DNA of 64,000 nt from Microvirga sp. VF16 (GCF_016864375.1 NZ_CP069354.1:3383501-3447500), one strand, 5' to 3'; shown: positions 8,217 through 17,083, numbered from the stretch's first letter. Translations and numbers: made by a program. Notes: generated by a model not told the origin, from the letters alone.

Positions 8217-9884
8217 TTAACGGCGGGGCGCCAGCCAGGTGCTGTAGAAGCTGGGACGACCGACGGCTTCGAAGGACACGCCCTTCACGTAAGGAGCGGC
8301 TGCGAAGGCCTGGGGTTCCTCGAAGATCGGGATGGCATAGGCCTGGTCGACCACGTAGTTCTGGACTTCGCCCGCAACCGCGAGACGCTTGGTGCGGTCC
8401 GGCTCGGAGGCAAGCTGATCCAGGAGTGCATTCAGCCGCTCGTCGGCGAAGGACTGCACCTTGTCGCTGTTCCCGCCCTTCTGCAGGAGGACGTTGCGGT
8501 TCGTCGGGTAATACTGGCTCTTGATCACGTCGGGATCGGCGCGACCGACCATGGCCGGCGAAACTGGCGCTTTGGCGGGATCGAGATTGTTCACCGTTGC
8601 GCTGCCTGAGTCGGCGGTGAGAACATTGAGCTTCACGCCGACCTTTTCCCATTGCTGCGCGACCAGCTGCAACGTCTCCTTGTTCTGCGGCTGCGGCAGG
8701 GATTCGTAGGCCGACAGTTCCAGCGTCTGGCCATCCTTCTGCCTCCGGCCGTTCGCGCCGACCTTCCAGCCCGCCTCGTCAAGCAGTTGCTTGGCCTTCG
8801 CAAGGTCGTAGGAAAGCTTCGGCGAGAGGTCGATATAGCCGAGCGCCGTCTTGGCGATGATCGATGTCGCCTTCGGGTAATTGGTCGAGAACAGTGTCGC
8901 AACGATCTCATCCGTATTGGTGGCCTGCAGCAGCGCGCGGCGAACGCGGACATCGGCGACGAGCGGATTGTCGGGACGGAAGACGACGCTGTTGTTCACA
9001 CCGCGGGTCGAGGGCGCGTAGATGAGATATCCTTCATCCTCGACCTGCTTTTCGTCATAAGCCTGGATCTGGCGAATGACATCGGCCTGCCCTGCCACAA
9101 ACGCGCCGATGCGCACGCTGTCTTCGGGGGTGACGAGATATTTGATCTCGTCGAGATAGGCGCGGCCCTGGTGCTCGAGTTTGGCCGGTCCCCAATTGTA
9201 GTCGGGACGCGCTTTCAGCGTGAGTTCACGCCCAAGCGTCTCGCTGGCAACGACGAAGGGACCCGAGCCGATGATCTTCGTGGCATCGCCCAGCGTCTCA
9301 TAGGGCAGCGCAAGCGTCTTCAGGGAGACGAGACCGGAGCCGATCACGGAGGTGCCCTGCAGGAAGCCGGGGGACGGCTTCTTGAAGGTGAACTTGACCG
9401 TCTGCGGGTCGATGACCTCGCTGCGGTCGTAGTTGTTGATCACCTCCGAAATCGGCAGCTTCAGGTCCTTGTTGCCGCGCCCGAACGTGTCGTAGTTCTT
9501 GGCGACAGCGGCAGCATCGAGCGGCGTGCCGTCGGAGAATGTCACGCCCTTTCGGATCTTGAAGGTGTATTCCGTCGCATCCGCATTCACCGTCCATGAC
9601 TCAGCGATCCAGGGCTCGATCTCGAGCGTCTTCGGATTCTGATAGGTCAGCTTGTCGGTGATCTGGTTGAGGATGCCACCATTGGGATAAAATCCGCCCG
9701 CCGGCGGATAGAGATTGGTATGGGCCTGCTGCTCAAGGTAGACAAGCGTGCCCCCCTTCACGGGCGCGCCCTCGGATCCGGCGGCCACTGCGCCGGTACT
9801 CCATATCGAGAAGCCTGCGAGGAATGTGGCCCCCACCAAGGCCGCAGGGCCGATTTTGCGTCTGAAGCGAGTTTCGAGTGTCAC
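8217..9884 (-). CDS. Extracellular solute-binding protein of peptide-type ABC importer (KPN_01854-like)
   Basis: 555 residues, SBP family 5. An N-terminal signal peptide (RRKIGPAALVGATFLAGFS, cleavage near AVAAG) is followed by GGTLVYLEQQ, IAESWTVNADATEYTFKIRKG and VTFSDGTPLDAAAV, the standard family-5 landmarks. In my memory the group is TIGR04028, which co-occurs with LLM monooxygenase and CMD proteins. First gene of the minus-strand cluster; a plausible promoter lies just upstream (9930-9959). The 86-base gap after this gene may allow the binding protein to be made in excess. Ligand unknown; the family carries peptides, sugars, opines and nickel chelates. Confidence 0.92.
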   Translation of the reverse strand: MTLETRFRRKIGPAALVGATFLAGFSIWSTGAVAAGSEGAPVKGGTLVYLEQQAHTNLYPPAGGFYPNGGILNQITDKLTYQNPKTLEIEPWIAESWTVNADATEYTFKIRKGVTFSDGTPLDAAAVAKNYDTFGRGNKDLKLPISEVINNYDRSEVIDPQTVKFTFKKPSPGFLQGTSVIGSGLVSLKTLALPYETLGDATKIIGSGPFVVASETLGRELTLKARPDYNWGPAKLEHQGRAYLDEIKYLVTPEDSVRIGAFVAGQADVIRQIQAYDEKQVEDEGYLIYAPSTRGVNNSVVFRPDNPLVADVRVRRALLQATNTDEIVATLFSTNYPKATSIIAKTALGYIDLSPKLSYDLAKAKQLLDEAGWKVGANGRRQKDGQTLELSAYESLPQPQNKETLQLVAQQWEKVGVKLNVLTADSGSATVNNLDPAKAPVSPAMVGRADPDVIKSQYYPTNRNVLLQKGGNSDKVQSFADERLNALLDQLASEPDRTKRLAVAGEVQNYVVDQAYAIPIFEEPQAFAAAPYVKGVSFEAVGRPSFYSTWLAPRR

Positions 9885-9929
9885 GATAAATCCCCTGCAC
9901 GATTGGGCTTCGAGCTGAATGACTGATGG

Positions 9930-9982
9930 ATTATCGTGCCGAAATGTCCGTTAAAGCAACTGAAATGTTCTTTTTTTAGAAC
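9930..9982 (-). promoter_or_regulatory. Candidate promoter and palindromic operator for the ABC/LLM cluster
   Basis: Read on the minus strand there is TTGCTT (9959-9954), an 18-base spacer and GATAAT (9935-9930), a good sigma-70-like pair about 45 bases before the binding-protein start at 9884. Just upstream lies an inverted repeat GTTCT-N6-AGAAC (9967-9982), which could bind a dimeric regulator. No regulator gene lies next to the cluster. Prediction by eye only. Confidence 0.35.
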
Positions 9983-10649
9983 GCATCGGGCGAGCAAAAT
10001 CTTCTCCGAGACCTGCGGACAGGAGAAGTTTGCTCTACTGGCTGATGATGATTACGTCCGTGCTAGAGCTATTTCCGCTGACGTGGAATCGTCTCTTCTC
10101 CTTGGTTTGCCGCATTTTTTGACGGCAAACCGGATTCACATCACGGATCGTCCTTGGGCCACACCTATTTGGCCGGTGGATCGACAACATTGCAGGATCC
10201 TGATGGAGTCGAGGGCGAGGGAAATTCCCCGCCCTTCCAAGACGTCCACCTTAAGCCCCTCCCCTGACCATAAAACTCAGGTCCGGAAAGTGCCATTTGC
10301 AGACCATAGCATTGGTCGGAATCGAGCCGACCCAGCACGTCCCGCGGAATCGATAGATTGGGCCGATGACGGCCCGCGGGTCAGATATTCAACGCGAGCG
10401 CCTTGAGTGCATCGGGATGGTGGCGATCGGCCCGGCTTTAGGGGGCGATCAGATGGGGCCACGCCGAGCGCCACGCGACGTGAGACCGCGTGGACGTTAC
10501 CGACTTTGGTGTATGGCAAGCCCCGCGCAGCGGAGGCCCGGGCTTGCCAATCGAGCCGTGTGACGGCAATCTTAAGCTCAACAAGACGTTCAGCGGGTGT
10601 ATGCCGGAGCATTGTCTCGTCGGGCAACAGGACAAGGGAAACTGCCATC
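9983..10649. other. Intergenic stretch without a recognisable gene
   Basis: About 670 bases between the ABC cluster and the L,D-transpeptidase gene. A 156-codon open frame (9936-10406, +) and a 176-codon frame on the other strand show no family motifs, no good ribosome site and Arg/Pro/Ser-rich translation typical of chance frames in GC-rich DNA. A TCCGGAAAGTGCCATTTG segment near 10281 recalls fragments of the intergenic repeats at 19578, 20634 and 33968. The last 200 bases probably hold the promoter of the gene at 10650. Confidence 0.5.
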
Positions 10650-11360
10650 ATGATCATGGACGGTAGGAATGCCGATGCTGGAGAGATGGACAAGGCAGCC
10701 TTGCCCGGGCCTCGGACGGGGCTTCTCAGCCGCCGGTCGTTTCTGGCCGGCTCGGCCGCCAGTGTCGGCGCGCTGGGGCTGGCCGGCTGCGTGACATCCG
10801 ACGGCATGAGCCTCGCTGAGGCGGCGAAGGTCTACGGGCCGGTGCCCGATGAGAAATTCCCGATCCCGGCGATCGATGTCAGCAAGGTCGATCCGAAATA
10901 TTATCGCCGGACCGTTCGCTACGACACCAAAGAGGCGCCCGGTACGATCATCGTCGATCCCGGCAATTACTACGTCTACCGCATCGAGGAGGACGGAAAC
11001 GCCACCCGCTATGGCGCCAATGTCGGCCGCGACGGATTCCGGTGGAGCGGTGACGCGTATGTCGGGCGCAAGGGCGAATGGGCGACCTGGACCCCGCCCA
11101 AGGAGATGATCAAGCGCCAGCCCGAGGCGGCCAAATGGGCCCGCGGCATGCCGGGCGGCCTCGACAATCCGCTCGGCGCCCGCACGCTCTATCTCTATCA
11201 GAACGGCGCCTACACGCTCTACACGATCTATGCCAGCCTCGACGCCGAATCGATCGGCAACGGCATCACCAGCGGCTGCGTCGGCCTCCTCACGCAGGAC
11301 ATGATGCACCTTTACGACCGAACCTCGGTCAAGACGAAGGTGGTCGTCCTGCCGGCCTAG
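10650..11360 (+). CDS. L,D-transpeptidase (YkuD) family lipoprotein, altered active site
   Basis: 236 residues. The N-terminus has twin arginines (R28, R29) and a lipobox LAGC ending at C47, so export as a lipoprotein, perhaps by Tat, is likely. Residues about 95-234 form a YkuD/ErfK domain that cross-links peptidoglycan or attaches proteins to it. The nucleophile is kept in TSGC (C210) and followed by LLTQDMMHLYDR. However, the usual IHG upstream is IYA (Y194, A195), so the conserved histidine is missing, and the usual arginine after the cysteine is glycine. Start 10650 has an AGGGAA site; 10656 is an alternative. Activity is therefore in doubt. Confidence 0.85.
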   Translation: MIMDGRNADAGEMDKAALPGPRTGLLSRRSFLAGSAASVGALGLAGCVTSDGMSLAEAAKVYGPVPDEKFPIPAIDVSKVDPKYYRRTVRYDTKEAPGTIIVDPGNYYVYRIEEDGNATRYGANVGRDGFRWSGDAYVGRKGEWATWTPPKEMIKRQPEAAKWARGMPGGLDNPLGARTLYLYQNGAYTLYTIYASLDAESIGNGITSGCVGLLTQDMMHLYDRTSVKTKVVVLPA

Positions 11361-11997
11361 CAACGGCGCCAGCCCCGGCAGCCCTGGTCGTCTTGGCGCT
11401 GCCGGTGCGGGCAGCGCAAACAACAGGCCCGTTCTTGGAGTCTGAGCGATGGTGCGGGTGGCGATCCCTGGAAGGTCGACGAGGCGACCTTTATCGTCAC
11501 GCAAGACTCCAGGTTGGCGACGCCAGCATCCAGATTGTTGAAGAGGGTGCTGTAGAGTCGGCAGGGTCTGGAGAAGGACGTTCCTGTTCTCGGCGTCGGC
11601 TAAGCGGTGTTTCAGCTCACCGCTTCCCGGCCTGATCCATAGTGCATCTCTGCACGGCACGAGCCCCGAAAACAGGGACGGTGCGTCTTCTGGCCCGAAG
11701 GTCCTGATCGCTTTCGACCGTCCTGCGACCTTCGGAATGTCCGCTAGCGCATAGACGATGGTCCTTGCCTGGTGAGCCGCTCGGGTATCCAACGATCGAT
11801 CAACGCGTTTCCACACAGACGATTATCACCGCGCTTATGGCAAGTGCTCTACTGACAGGTTGCGTCTCGAGCTCCGGTTCGGACTCGCGTCCACCGACTG
11901 ACGCCTCCTCCTCGGCAAATCAATCACGCGGGATCTGCAACGACACCTTCGGGAGCCGCGAACTGGGCATCGCTCTACGGGAAACGGACCGCCACCT
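11361..11997. other. Gene-poor stretch with a possible lipoprotein remnant
   Basis: Most of this 640-base region has no supported gene. From about 11810 the plus-strand frame reads VSTQTIITALMASALLTGCVSSSG, a plausible lipoprotein signal with lipobox LTGC, followed by a Ser/Pro-rich linker. It has no ATG and no ribosome site ahead of the hydrophobic part, and the frame then runs into the 3' end of the convergent DUF1476 gene. I read it as a decayed or truncated lipoprotein gene, not as an expressed one. Confidence 0.35.
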
Positions 11998-12324
11998 TCA
12001 TGGCAACATGAGTTTGCGCGCGAGCGTCACCGCCGCGGCATCGAGGGAATCCCCCTGCGCTGTCGGCATCAGGTTCCCGGCCTTGAGCATGAACTCGGTC
12101 ATGACGTGCAGGATCCGTTCGTCTGACTCGACCACGCCCGCGGCGTCAAAGTCCTTGCGGATTTTGCCGAACACGTCGCTGCGCTCCGGATCGACCGTGC
12201 CCCTGGCGAGGGCATCCGAATAGACCTCCGCATCGCGGCCCGTCATTCCCAGTTTCTCGGCGGCCCACCTGCCGAGGAGTTTGTTGCGCAGGATCGTCTT
12301 TCCCACATCGTCGGCACTGGTCAT
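11998..12324 (-). CDS. DUF1476 / ATP synthase zeta-like protein lacking the N-terminal inhibitory segment
   Basis: 108 residues. LRNKLLGRWAAEKLGMTG and VFGKIRKDFDAAGV match the core of the DUF1476 family, whose studied member is the zeta subunit that inhibits F1-ATPase in Paracoccus and other alphaproteobacteria. Family members normally begin with about 15 extra residues of the DREKAFENKFA type; here the core starts almost at once after MTSADDVGKTI. ATG 12324 has a perfect GGAGGT site, so the short form is not a mis-called start. The C-terminus is longer and unusual. It may be a non-inhibitory paralogue; another, normal copy is expected elsewhere in the genome. Confidence 0.8.
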   Translation of the reverse strand: MTSADDVGKTILRNKLLGRWAAEKLGMTGRDAEVYSDALARGTVDPERSDVFGKIRKDFDAAGVVESDERILHVMTEFMLKAGNLMPTAQGDSLDAAAVTLARKLMLP

Positions 12325-12559
12325 CGAAAACCTCCGATTGCCTTCCGTGGAATGCCCCTTCCGGTCAGCGAGTTTCGTGGACCGGATGCTTCGGAATTCG
12401 GTAGCAAAGGCCACCGAGATATCGGGATAGGTCGTGAAGACCTGGTCGCCACCCTTGCCTGCCGCGGGTGATCCGATCGGCAGGAGCACAAGTGCAGGAG
12501 CCCGTTTGCGGAGGGCACGGGCGAATGCATAAGTCTAACTCGCTTGAGCAGGGCGCTCC

Positions 12560-12844
12560 TCAAGCGGCCCTGTTCTTGAGTGCACCGATAAGGACGGTCA
12601 AAATAGCCCCGCCAGCACCGCCGCTGACGAGGTTGGCGAGGACTCCCCCGACACTGAAATTGCCGCTTGCAAGGGATGCACCGATGGCCGGCATTGCAAG
12701 GGCCACGATCTGTCCAAGAACTCCGCCACCGACAGCGCCTGCGATAAGGTTTCCGGCAGTGCCCAGGTCAAAGTTAGGGGATGCTTTCCCCGCCGCTCCA
12801 CCTCCCACTGCGCCTGCGATCAGATTGATTAGAATCTGTTCCAT
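12560..12844 (-). CDS. Small glycine-rich hydrophobic protein
   Basis: 94 residues starting MEQILINLIAGAVGGG, with a strong GGGAGG ribosome site six bases before ATG 12844. Two LIAGAVGGG repeats (residues about 7-16 and 32-41) and a third LVSGGAGGAI segment make an almost wholly hydrophobic, Gly/Ala-rich protein that should sit in or on a membrane. Similar short proteins of unknown function occur in rhizobia. No catalytic residues are visible. It stands alone, 235 bases upstream (in its own sense, downstream) of the DUF1476 gene, on the same strand. Confidence 0.65.
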   Translation of the reverse strand: MEQILINLIAGAVGGGAAGKASPNFDLGTAGNLIAGAVGGGVLGQIVALAMPAIGASLASGNFSVGGVLANLVSGGAGGAILTVLIGALKNRAA

Positions 12845-13208
12845 TCGCGCCTCCCGATGAGCACTCAACCTCTTGCCGGTTGAGTGATAGGCTTGGTCCT
12901 AGAGCACACCAAAGGCGAGCCCTGGGGCTGAAATTCTCCCATCAAGCTCACGCCTACACTGCGCCCGTCGATCGCTGTTAGCAAGCTGCTCGGAAGTGAC
13001 TCAGGCAAGAGGATGGCAGCATGGGATGTTTCGGAGGCGACCTGACGACAAGGCTGGTCGACGGCGGCGGGGAGAACCGTGCGGGCTCGACCGCACCCTT
13101 GTCACAAGCAGTTTTGGCCTAGGTTATTTGACGGTTCGGTCCCCTCGCGGCCGAGCCGTTGTTGGTTGCCTTTCGTCAGGCTCGTCAGCGCCACTTGAGG
13201 GAACGACC
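12845..13208. other. Intergenic region between divergent genes
   Basis: This 364-base stretch separates the small membrane protein (minus) and the DUF3616 gene (plus), so it should hold both promoters. I see no tRNA, repeat or convincing coding frame in it. Confidence 0.4.
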
Positions 13209-14345
13209 ATGCCCAACGCCAGCCATTTCGAACCTCTCGGACAGGTCGATCTCGCCTTTTCGGACTGGCGGCCTCTGCAACACCTGAAGGACCCGCTTCA
13301 CAAGGATCTGTCCGCCGTCGCGCGTGTCGGCAACAGCCTCTTTCTCGCCTGCGACGAGACCGCGAGCGTCGAGCGGTTGCGGCGCATCAAGGACGGCCGG
13401 TTCGGCGAGCATCGGCATTTCGCTCTCGACGGACTCATTGACCTGCCGGCCGGCGCCGAAGGTGAAATGGACATCGAAGGTCTGTGCGTTGTTGACGGCT
13501 TTCTCTGGATCGTTGGCTCGCATGCGCTCAAGCGCAGCAAGCCGAAGCGCGACGAGAGCGACGCCGATGACGCCCTGCGTCGGATGGAACAGGTGAACCG
13601 CGAGCCGAACCGGCACTTCCTGGGCCGGATCCCACTCGTCGAGGAGGCGCCAGGCTTGTTCATGCCGACGCGCTCGAACGGCAAGCGCCAAGCCGCCTGG
13701 ATCAAGTTCGACAAGAGGAGCAGCGCCCTCACCCGTTGGCTCGCCGAGGATCCGCATCTCGGCCCCTTCCTCTCGATCTCCGCCAAGGAGAACGGGTTCG
13801 ACGTCGAGGGGCTGGCGGTGCGCGGCGACCGGATCTGGCTCGGCCTGCGTGGCCCGGTACTGCGGGGCCACGCGGTGGTGCTCGATCTGGAGATCGCCGA
13901 GAAGGCACCGGGTCGGCTCAAGGCACGCCGCATCGAGAGTGAGCGGCGCTACCGCAAGCACCTGCTCGACACGCGCGGTCTCGGCATCCGCGACATGCGG
14001 TTCGACGGCGACGACCTCCTTCTGCTGGTCGGGCCCACGATGTCCCTGGAAGGACCGGCCTTCGTGCTGCGCTGGCGGAATGCGGTTCGCGACGACGTCT
14101 CCGGCGTCATCGCCCCAGACCGTATCGAGACGGTCGCCGAACTGCCGTATCGGTTGCACGCCGATCACCCCGAGGGCATCGATCACTGGCCGGAGGCAGG
14201 TCCCGGGGGCCTGATTGTCATCTACGACGCCCCGGCCCCGGAGCGGACGGAACCGGACGCCTTCACGGTGCGCGCCGACCTGATCGGGCCGTGCCGACCG
14301 AAGGTCAGGTCACGAGCCAAGCGGGTGGCGGCATTGGCATCCTAG
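13209..14345 (+). CDS. DUF3616 domain protein
   Basis: 378 residues, start fixed by a GAGGGA site before ATG 13209. The sequence has beta-propeller-like repeats with DLSAVARVGNSLFLACDE, MDIEGLCVVDGFLWIVGSH, FDVEGLAVRGDRIWLGLRGP and IRDMRFDGDDLLLLVGP, a periodic D-x-E-G-L theme that fits a six-bladed fold. This matches DUF3616, a family of unknown function related in fold to esterase-like phytase/strictosidine synthase propellers. No signal peptide, so it should be cytoplasmic. It is monocistronic. What it binds or hydrolyses is not known. Confidence 0.82.
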   Translation: MPNASHFEPLGQVDLAFSDWRPLQHLKDPLHKDLSAVARVGNSLFLACDETASVERLRRIKDGRFGEHRHFALDGLIDLPAGAEGEMDIEGLCVVDGFLWIVGSHALKRSKPKRDESDADDALRRMEQVNREPNRHFLGRIPLVEEAPGLFMPTRSNGKRQAAWIKFDKRSSALTRWLAEDPHLGPFLSISAKENGFDVEGLAVRGDRIWLGLRGPVLRGHAVVLDLEIAEKAPGRLKARRIESERRYRKHLLDTRGLGIRDMRFDGDDLLLLVGPTMSLEGPAFVLRWRNAVRDDVSGVIAPDRIETVAELPYRLHADHPEGIDHWPEAGPGGLIVIYDAPAPERTEPDAFTVRADLIGPCRPKVRSRAKRVAALAS

Positions 14346-14441
14346 TATTCGGGCCGAAGAGCGTTAAGCAGGACGGCCTTCGGCCCACCAAGTGATCGAC
14401 GTCCGGCCCTGAGAGCAAGGGGCCGGGTTCCGCACGATCCG

Positions 14442-14708
14442 CTAGCAGCGACGGAGCCGCGGCTGCCCGGACGCATCCATCATCATGCGGCCGTTCGGGT
14501 CGTACATGTAGCAGTAACCCGGAGAAGCTTGGGCGGTCCGGGCACCTGCGGCGGTACCCACGGCTGCGCCGCCGACGCCGCCGACCACCGCGCCGACGGG
14601 ACCGGCGACCACCGCCCCGGTGGCGGCCCCCGCCGCGGTTCCGGTCGTCGTCGGTGAACAGGCTGCCATCGCTACGCAGGTACACAGAGCTAAAGCGAGC
14701 TTGTACAT
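14442..14708 (-). CDS. Small glycine-zipper lipoprotein
   Basis: 88 residues. MYKLALALCTCVAMAACS is a lipoprotein signal with lipobox MAAC. It is followed by a Gly/Ala zipper (GTAAGAATGAVVAGPVGAVV), a motif that inserts in membranes in outer-membrane lipoproteins of the YMGG/OmpA-adjacent type, and a short C-terminal part with CYMYDPNGRMMMDASG. An AGGAG site precedes ATG 14708. Such proteins are abundant in rhizobia; their role is not defined, envelope stress being the usual guess. Confidence 0.75.
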   Translation of the reverse strand: MYKLALALCTCVAMAACSPTTTGTAAGAATGAVVAGPVGAVVGGVGGAAVGTAAGARTAQASPGYCYMYDPNGRMMMDASGQPRLRRC

Positions 14709-14930
14709 CTGCCGCTCCTCTTCTGGATGCTGGTCTTCGGCCTCTGCGCGGGCTGTGATCGCCCGCGAAGGGGTCTCTTGCTAACGTGGCAATGCCCGGT
14801 CGGTTGCCGCAGCAGGATCGAGCCCGCGCGGGAAACGCTCTTCGGGGCTCGGGTGCTTGAGCACTCCCTCGCGCTCTGCGTGGAAACGCACCCCGGCTCT
14901 TCGCGCCTCATGATGCGCCAGGGTCTTGCT

Positions 14931-15608
14931 CTATGGCGGATGGGGATTGCTGTCTCGCCCGCGCAAGTTATCGATCAGGATATGCACGCTGATCAGCAGT
15001 ACCCAGATGGGCAGGACCATGATGCTCCAGTTGAGATAGAAGCTACCGAGAAGCACCAGCGCAGCCAGCGCATAGCCGGTCGCCGCCATCCATCGGGGGG
15101 CGATCGCGGTGTAGATCACGACCGTGGACGTCGAGATCATGAAGACGCCGGCCATCTTGATCGCATAGACGTTGAACAGGACGTAGGCGACCGCGCGTCC
15201 GAGACGGAACGTCGGAGTGGGACTCGTTCCGGTCATCTCGGTAGAGGGAGCAATGAGCAGCAAGGCGCCGACAATTGTCGCCGCAACGAACAGGGTCGCC
15301 AGGAACAACAGGCCGCTCCCCAGAAACACCGTCGCGAAAAAGCGATCCTCCTTCGGACCGAGGCGGTCGCGCAGCACGCCGATGAACCACAGGAAGGCGA
15401 TGCCCGCAAAGGGAATGAGATTCAGTGCCAACGCCACGTGCCCGGAGCCATCGGCCAGCCAGGTGCCAGGATCCAATGGATCGGCGGGAACCGCGCTCCG
15501 GAAGATCCAAAAGATGACGATCAACAGGACGGAAAAGACGATGCCGGCAACGGCAGCCGCCCGTGGTGTTCTCAGATGCGAGTACATGGCGGTCTCTTCC
15601 TGGGGCAT
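14931..15608 (-). CDS. Multi-pass membrane protein of unknown function
   Basis: 225 residues. ATG 15608 has an excellent GGAGG site seven bases upstream; the longer open frame to 15752 lacks one. About six hydrophobic segments are visible, beginning AAAVAGIVFSVLLIVIFWIF and ending LPIWVLLISVHILIDN. Between helices one and two is PLDPGTWLADGSGHVALALN. I do not recognise a named family. No neighbouring gene on the same strand suggests a role; it stands alone between the glycine-zipper lipoprotein and the divergent HD-domain gene. Confidence 0.7.
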   Translation of the reverse strand: MPQEETAMYSHLRTPRAAAVAGIVFSVLLIVIFWIFRSAVPADPLDPGTWLADGSGHVALALNLIPFAGIAFLWFIGVLRDRLGPKEDRFFATVFLGSGLLFLATLFVAATIVGALLLIAPSTEMTGTSPTPTFRLGRAVAYVLFNVYAIKMAGVFMISTSTVVIYTAIAPRWMAATGYALAALVLLGSFYLNWSIMVLPIWVLLISVHILIDNLRGRDSNPHPP

Positions 15609-15956
15609 CGCTGACCTCCTCGCTTGAGCCCAGACCCATGAGCCTGATCGTACCGTCAGCTTAACCCGAGGGTGAAGGGGCATTGTCGCGTTCATCGCGC
15701 GACGAGAGCTCGGTGCAGAAGTCGCGACTGCGGCGGTAGCCTCGATGACCATGATGCACGATGCGGTTCTTCAGGGACTTTGACGATGTCAAGGCGGCCG
15801 TCGGAACTGAGGTCGGTGCGAGCGACGGGATCGACATTGTCGGCTTGCGGTAGGGTGATCGGAGGAATCGACGTCCTTGGATCAAGCGTCGCGGGATTTC
15901 CGCGCAAACTCGGTTATAGTCTCCTTCCGAGGACGACCTACATCCGGGAGGCTTGC
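15609..15956. other. Divergent promoter region
   Basis: About 350 bases between the membrane-protein gene (minus) and the HD-domain gene (plus). No gene, repeat or RNA is recognised. Both promoters should lie here. Confidence 0.4.
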
Positions 15957-16802
15957 ATGATGACCATGCCGGCAATCATGGCTGACGAGCTCGGGAGGCA
16001 TATCGCAAGCGACTTTCGCCGCCTGTTCGGCTCGGCGCAACAGGACAAGGCCGAGCGCCTCGACGGCGCCGCACGCATGGCCCTGGAATGCCTCGGCCGG
16101 AGCGATGCCCTCTACCACAACATCGAGCATACCTTCCTGGTCACGCTGGTCGGGCGGGACCTCCTCCACGGCCGGATCCTGACCGAGCGCCTGGAGCCGG
16201 ACGACTACTCGCACCTGATCGTCGCCTGCCTGCTGCATGACATCGGCTATGTCCGCGGCATCCTGAAGGGCGACGGGCAGGACCGCTGCGTGGTGGACGC
16301 GAATGGGGCAACCGTGACGCTGCCGCGCGGGGCATCGGATGCGGCGCTCGCCCCCTATCACGTCGACCGCTCCAAGCTCTTCGTCATGGAGCGGCTGGCA
16401 GGCTCGCCGTTGCTCGATGCCGAGCGGGTGGCGCGTGCGGTCGAATTCACCCGCTTCCCCACGAGCCAGCCCTCCGCCGATGCGCCGGAGGACCGGGAGG
16501 GGCGGCTGGTCCAGGCGGCTGACCTGATCGGGCAGCTCGGCGACCCTCTTTACCTGAAAAAGGCCAATGCCCTGTTCTATGAATTCGAGGAGATCGGCCT
16601 CAACCGGCAGCTCGGCTACGCCTCCCCGGCCGACTTGGTCGAGCGATTTCCCGACTTCTACTGGACCCAAGTCTCGCCTCACTTAAGTGAAGCGATTGCC
16701 TACCTGAACGTGACGGCGGCGGGCCGCCAGTGGATCGCGAACCTTCACAGCCACATGTTCTGTGCCGAGCACGCATTCACCCTCATGGGGCCTCAGCGAT
16801 AG
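15957..16802 (+). CDS. HD-domain metal-dependent phosphohydrolase-like protein
   Basis: 281 residues with an HD fold: H54 and H58 in YHNIEHTF, the HD doublet at 94-95 in CLLHDIGY, and a downstream aspartate in VQAADLIGQLG. These are the metal-binding residues of HD phosphohydrolases, which often act on nucleotides or cyclic nucleotides. ATG 15957 follows a GGGAGG site; the frame is open upstream to 15672 but without start signals. No sensor or output domain is fused. The two class III cyclases lie 1.2 and 4 kb away, so a link to cyclic nucleotides is possible but not shown. Confidence 0.8.
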   Translation: MMTMPAIMADELGRHIASDFRRLFGSAQQDKAERLDGAARMALECLGRSDALYHNIEHTFLVTLVGRDLLHGRILTERLEPDDYSHLIVACLLHDIGYVRGILKGDGQDRCVVDANGATVTLPRGASDAALAPYHVDRSKLFVMERLAGSPLLDAERVARAVEFTRFPTSQPSADAPEDREGRLVQAADLIGQLGDPLYLKKANALFYEFEEIGLNRQLGYASPADLVERFPDFYWTQVSPHLSEAIAYLNVTAAGRQWIANLHSHMFCAEHAFTLMGPQR

Positions 16803-17083
16803 TCCGCTGGCATGGCGGTGGGTCGAGGCTTGCGCCTCTGCACGTCTCCACCGGGCTGGCCGCAAGCGGCCGCCGGATGTCGTCCGAGAACTCAGCCCCT
16901 TGAACGCCCTTGAGGTGAATAGACAATCCGGGCCAATGTGTGGGGATGATCTATCCCTTTTTCCCGCACGCGGCGCAGCCAGGCTGTTTCCTTTTGTCGG
17001 CCGCGCGCGATTATAGGTTGATCCCCCGGACCTCTTGGTCCCACAAAGGGCGACGGGAGGCCTTTCGGGAAAGCGCGGCATGA

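Noticed and set aside
9936..10406. 156-codon plus-strand frame in an intergenic region
   Set aside because: No family resemblance, no ribosome site, chance-like composition.
10590..11816. 408-codon minus-strand frame
   Set aside because: Shadow of the L,D-transpeptidase gene; no motifs and low-quality start.
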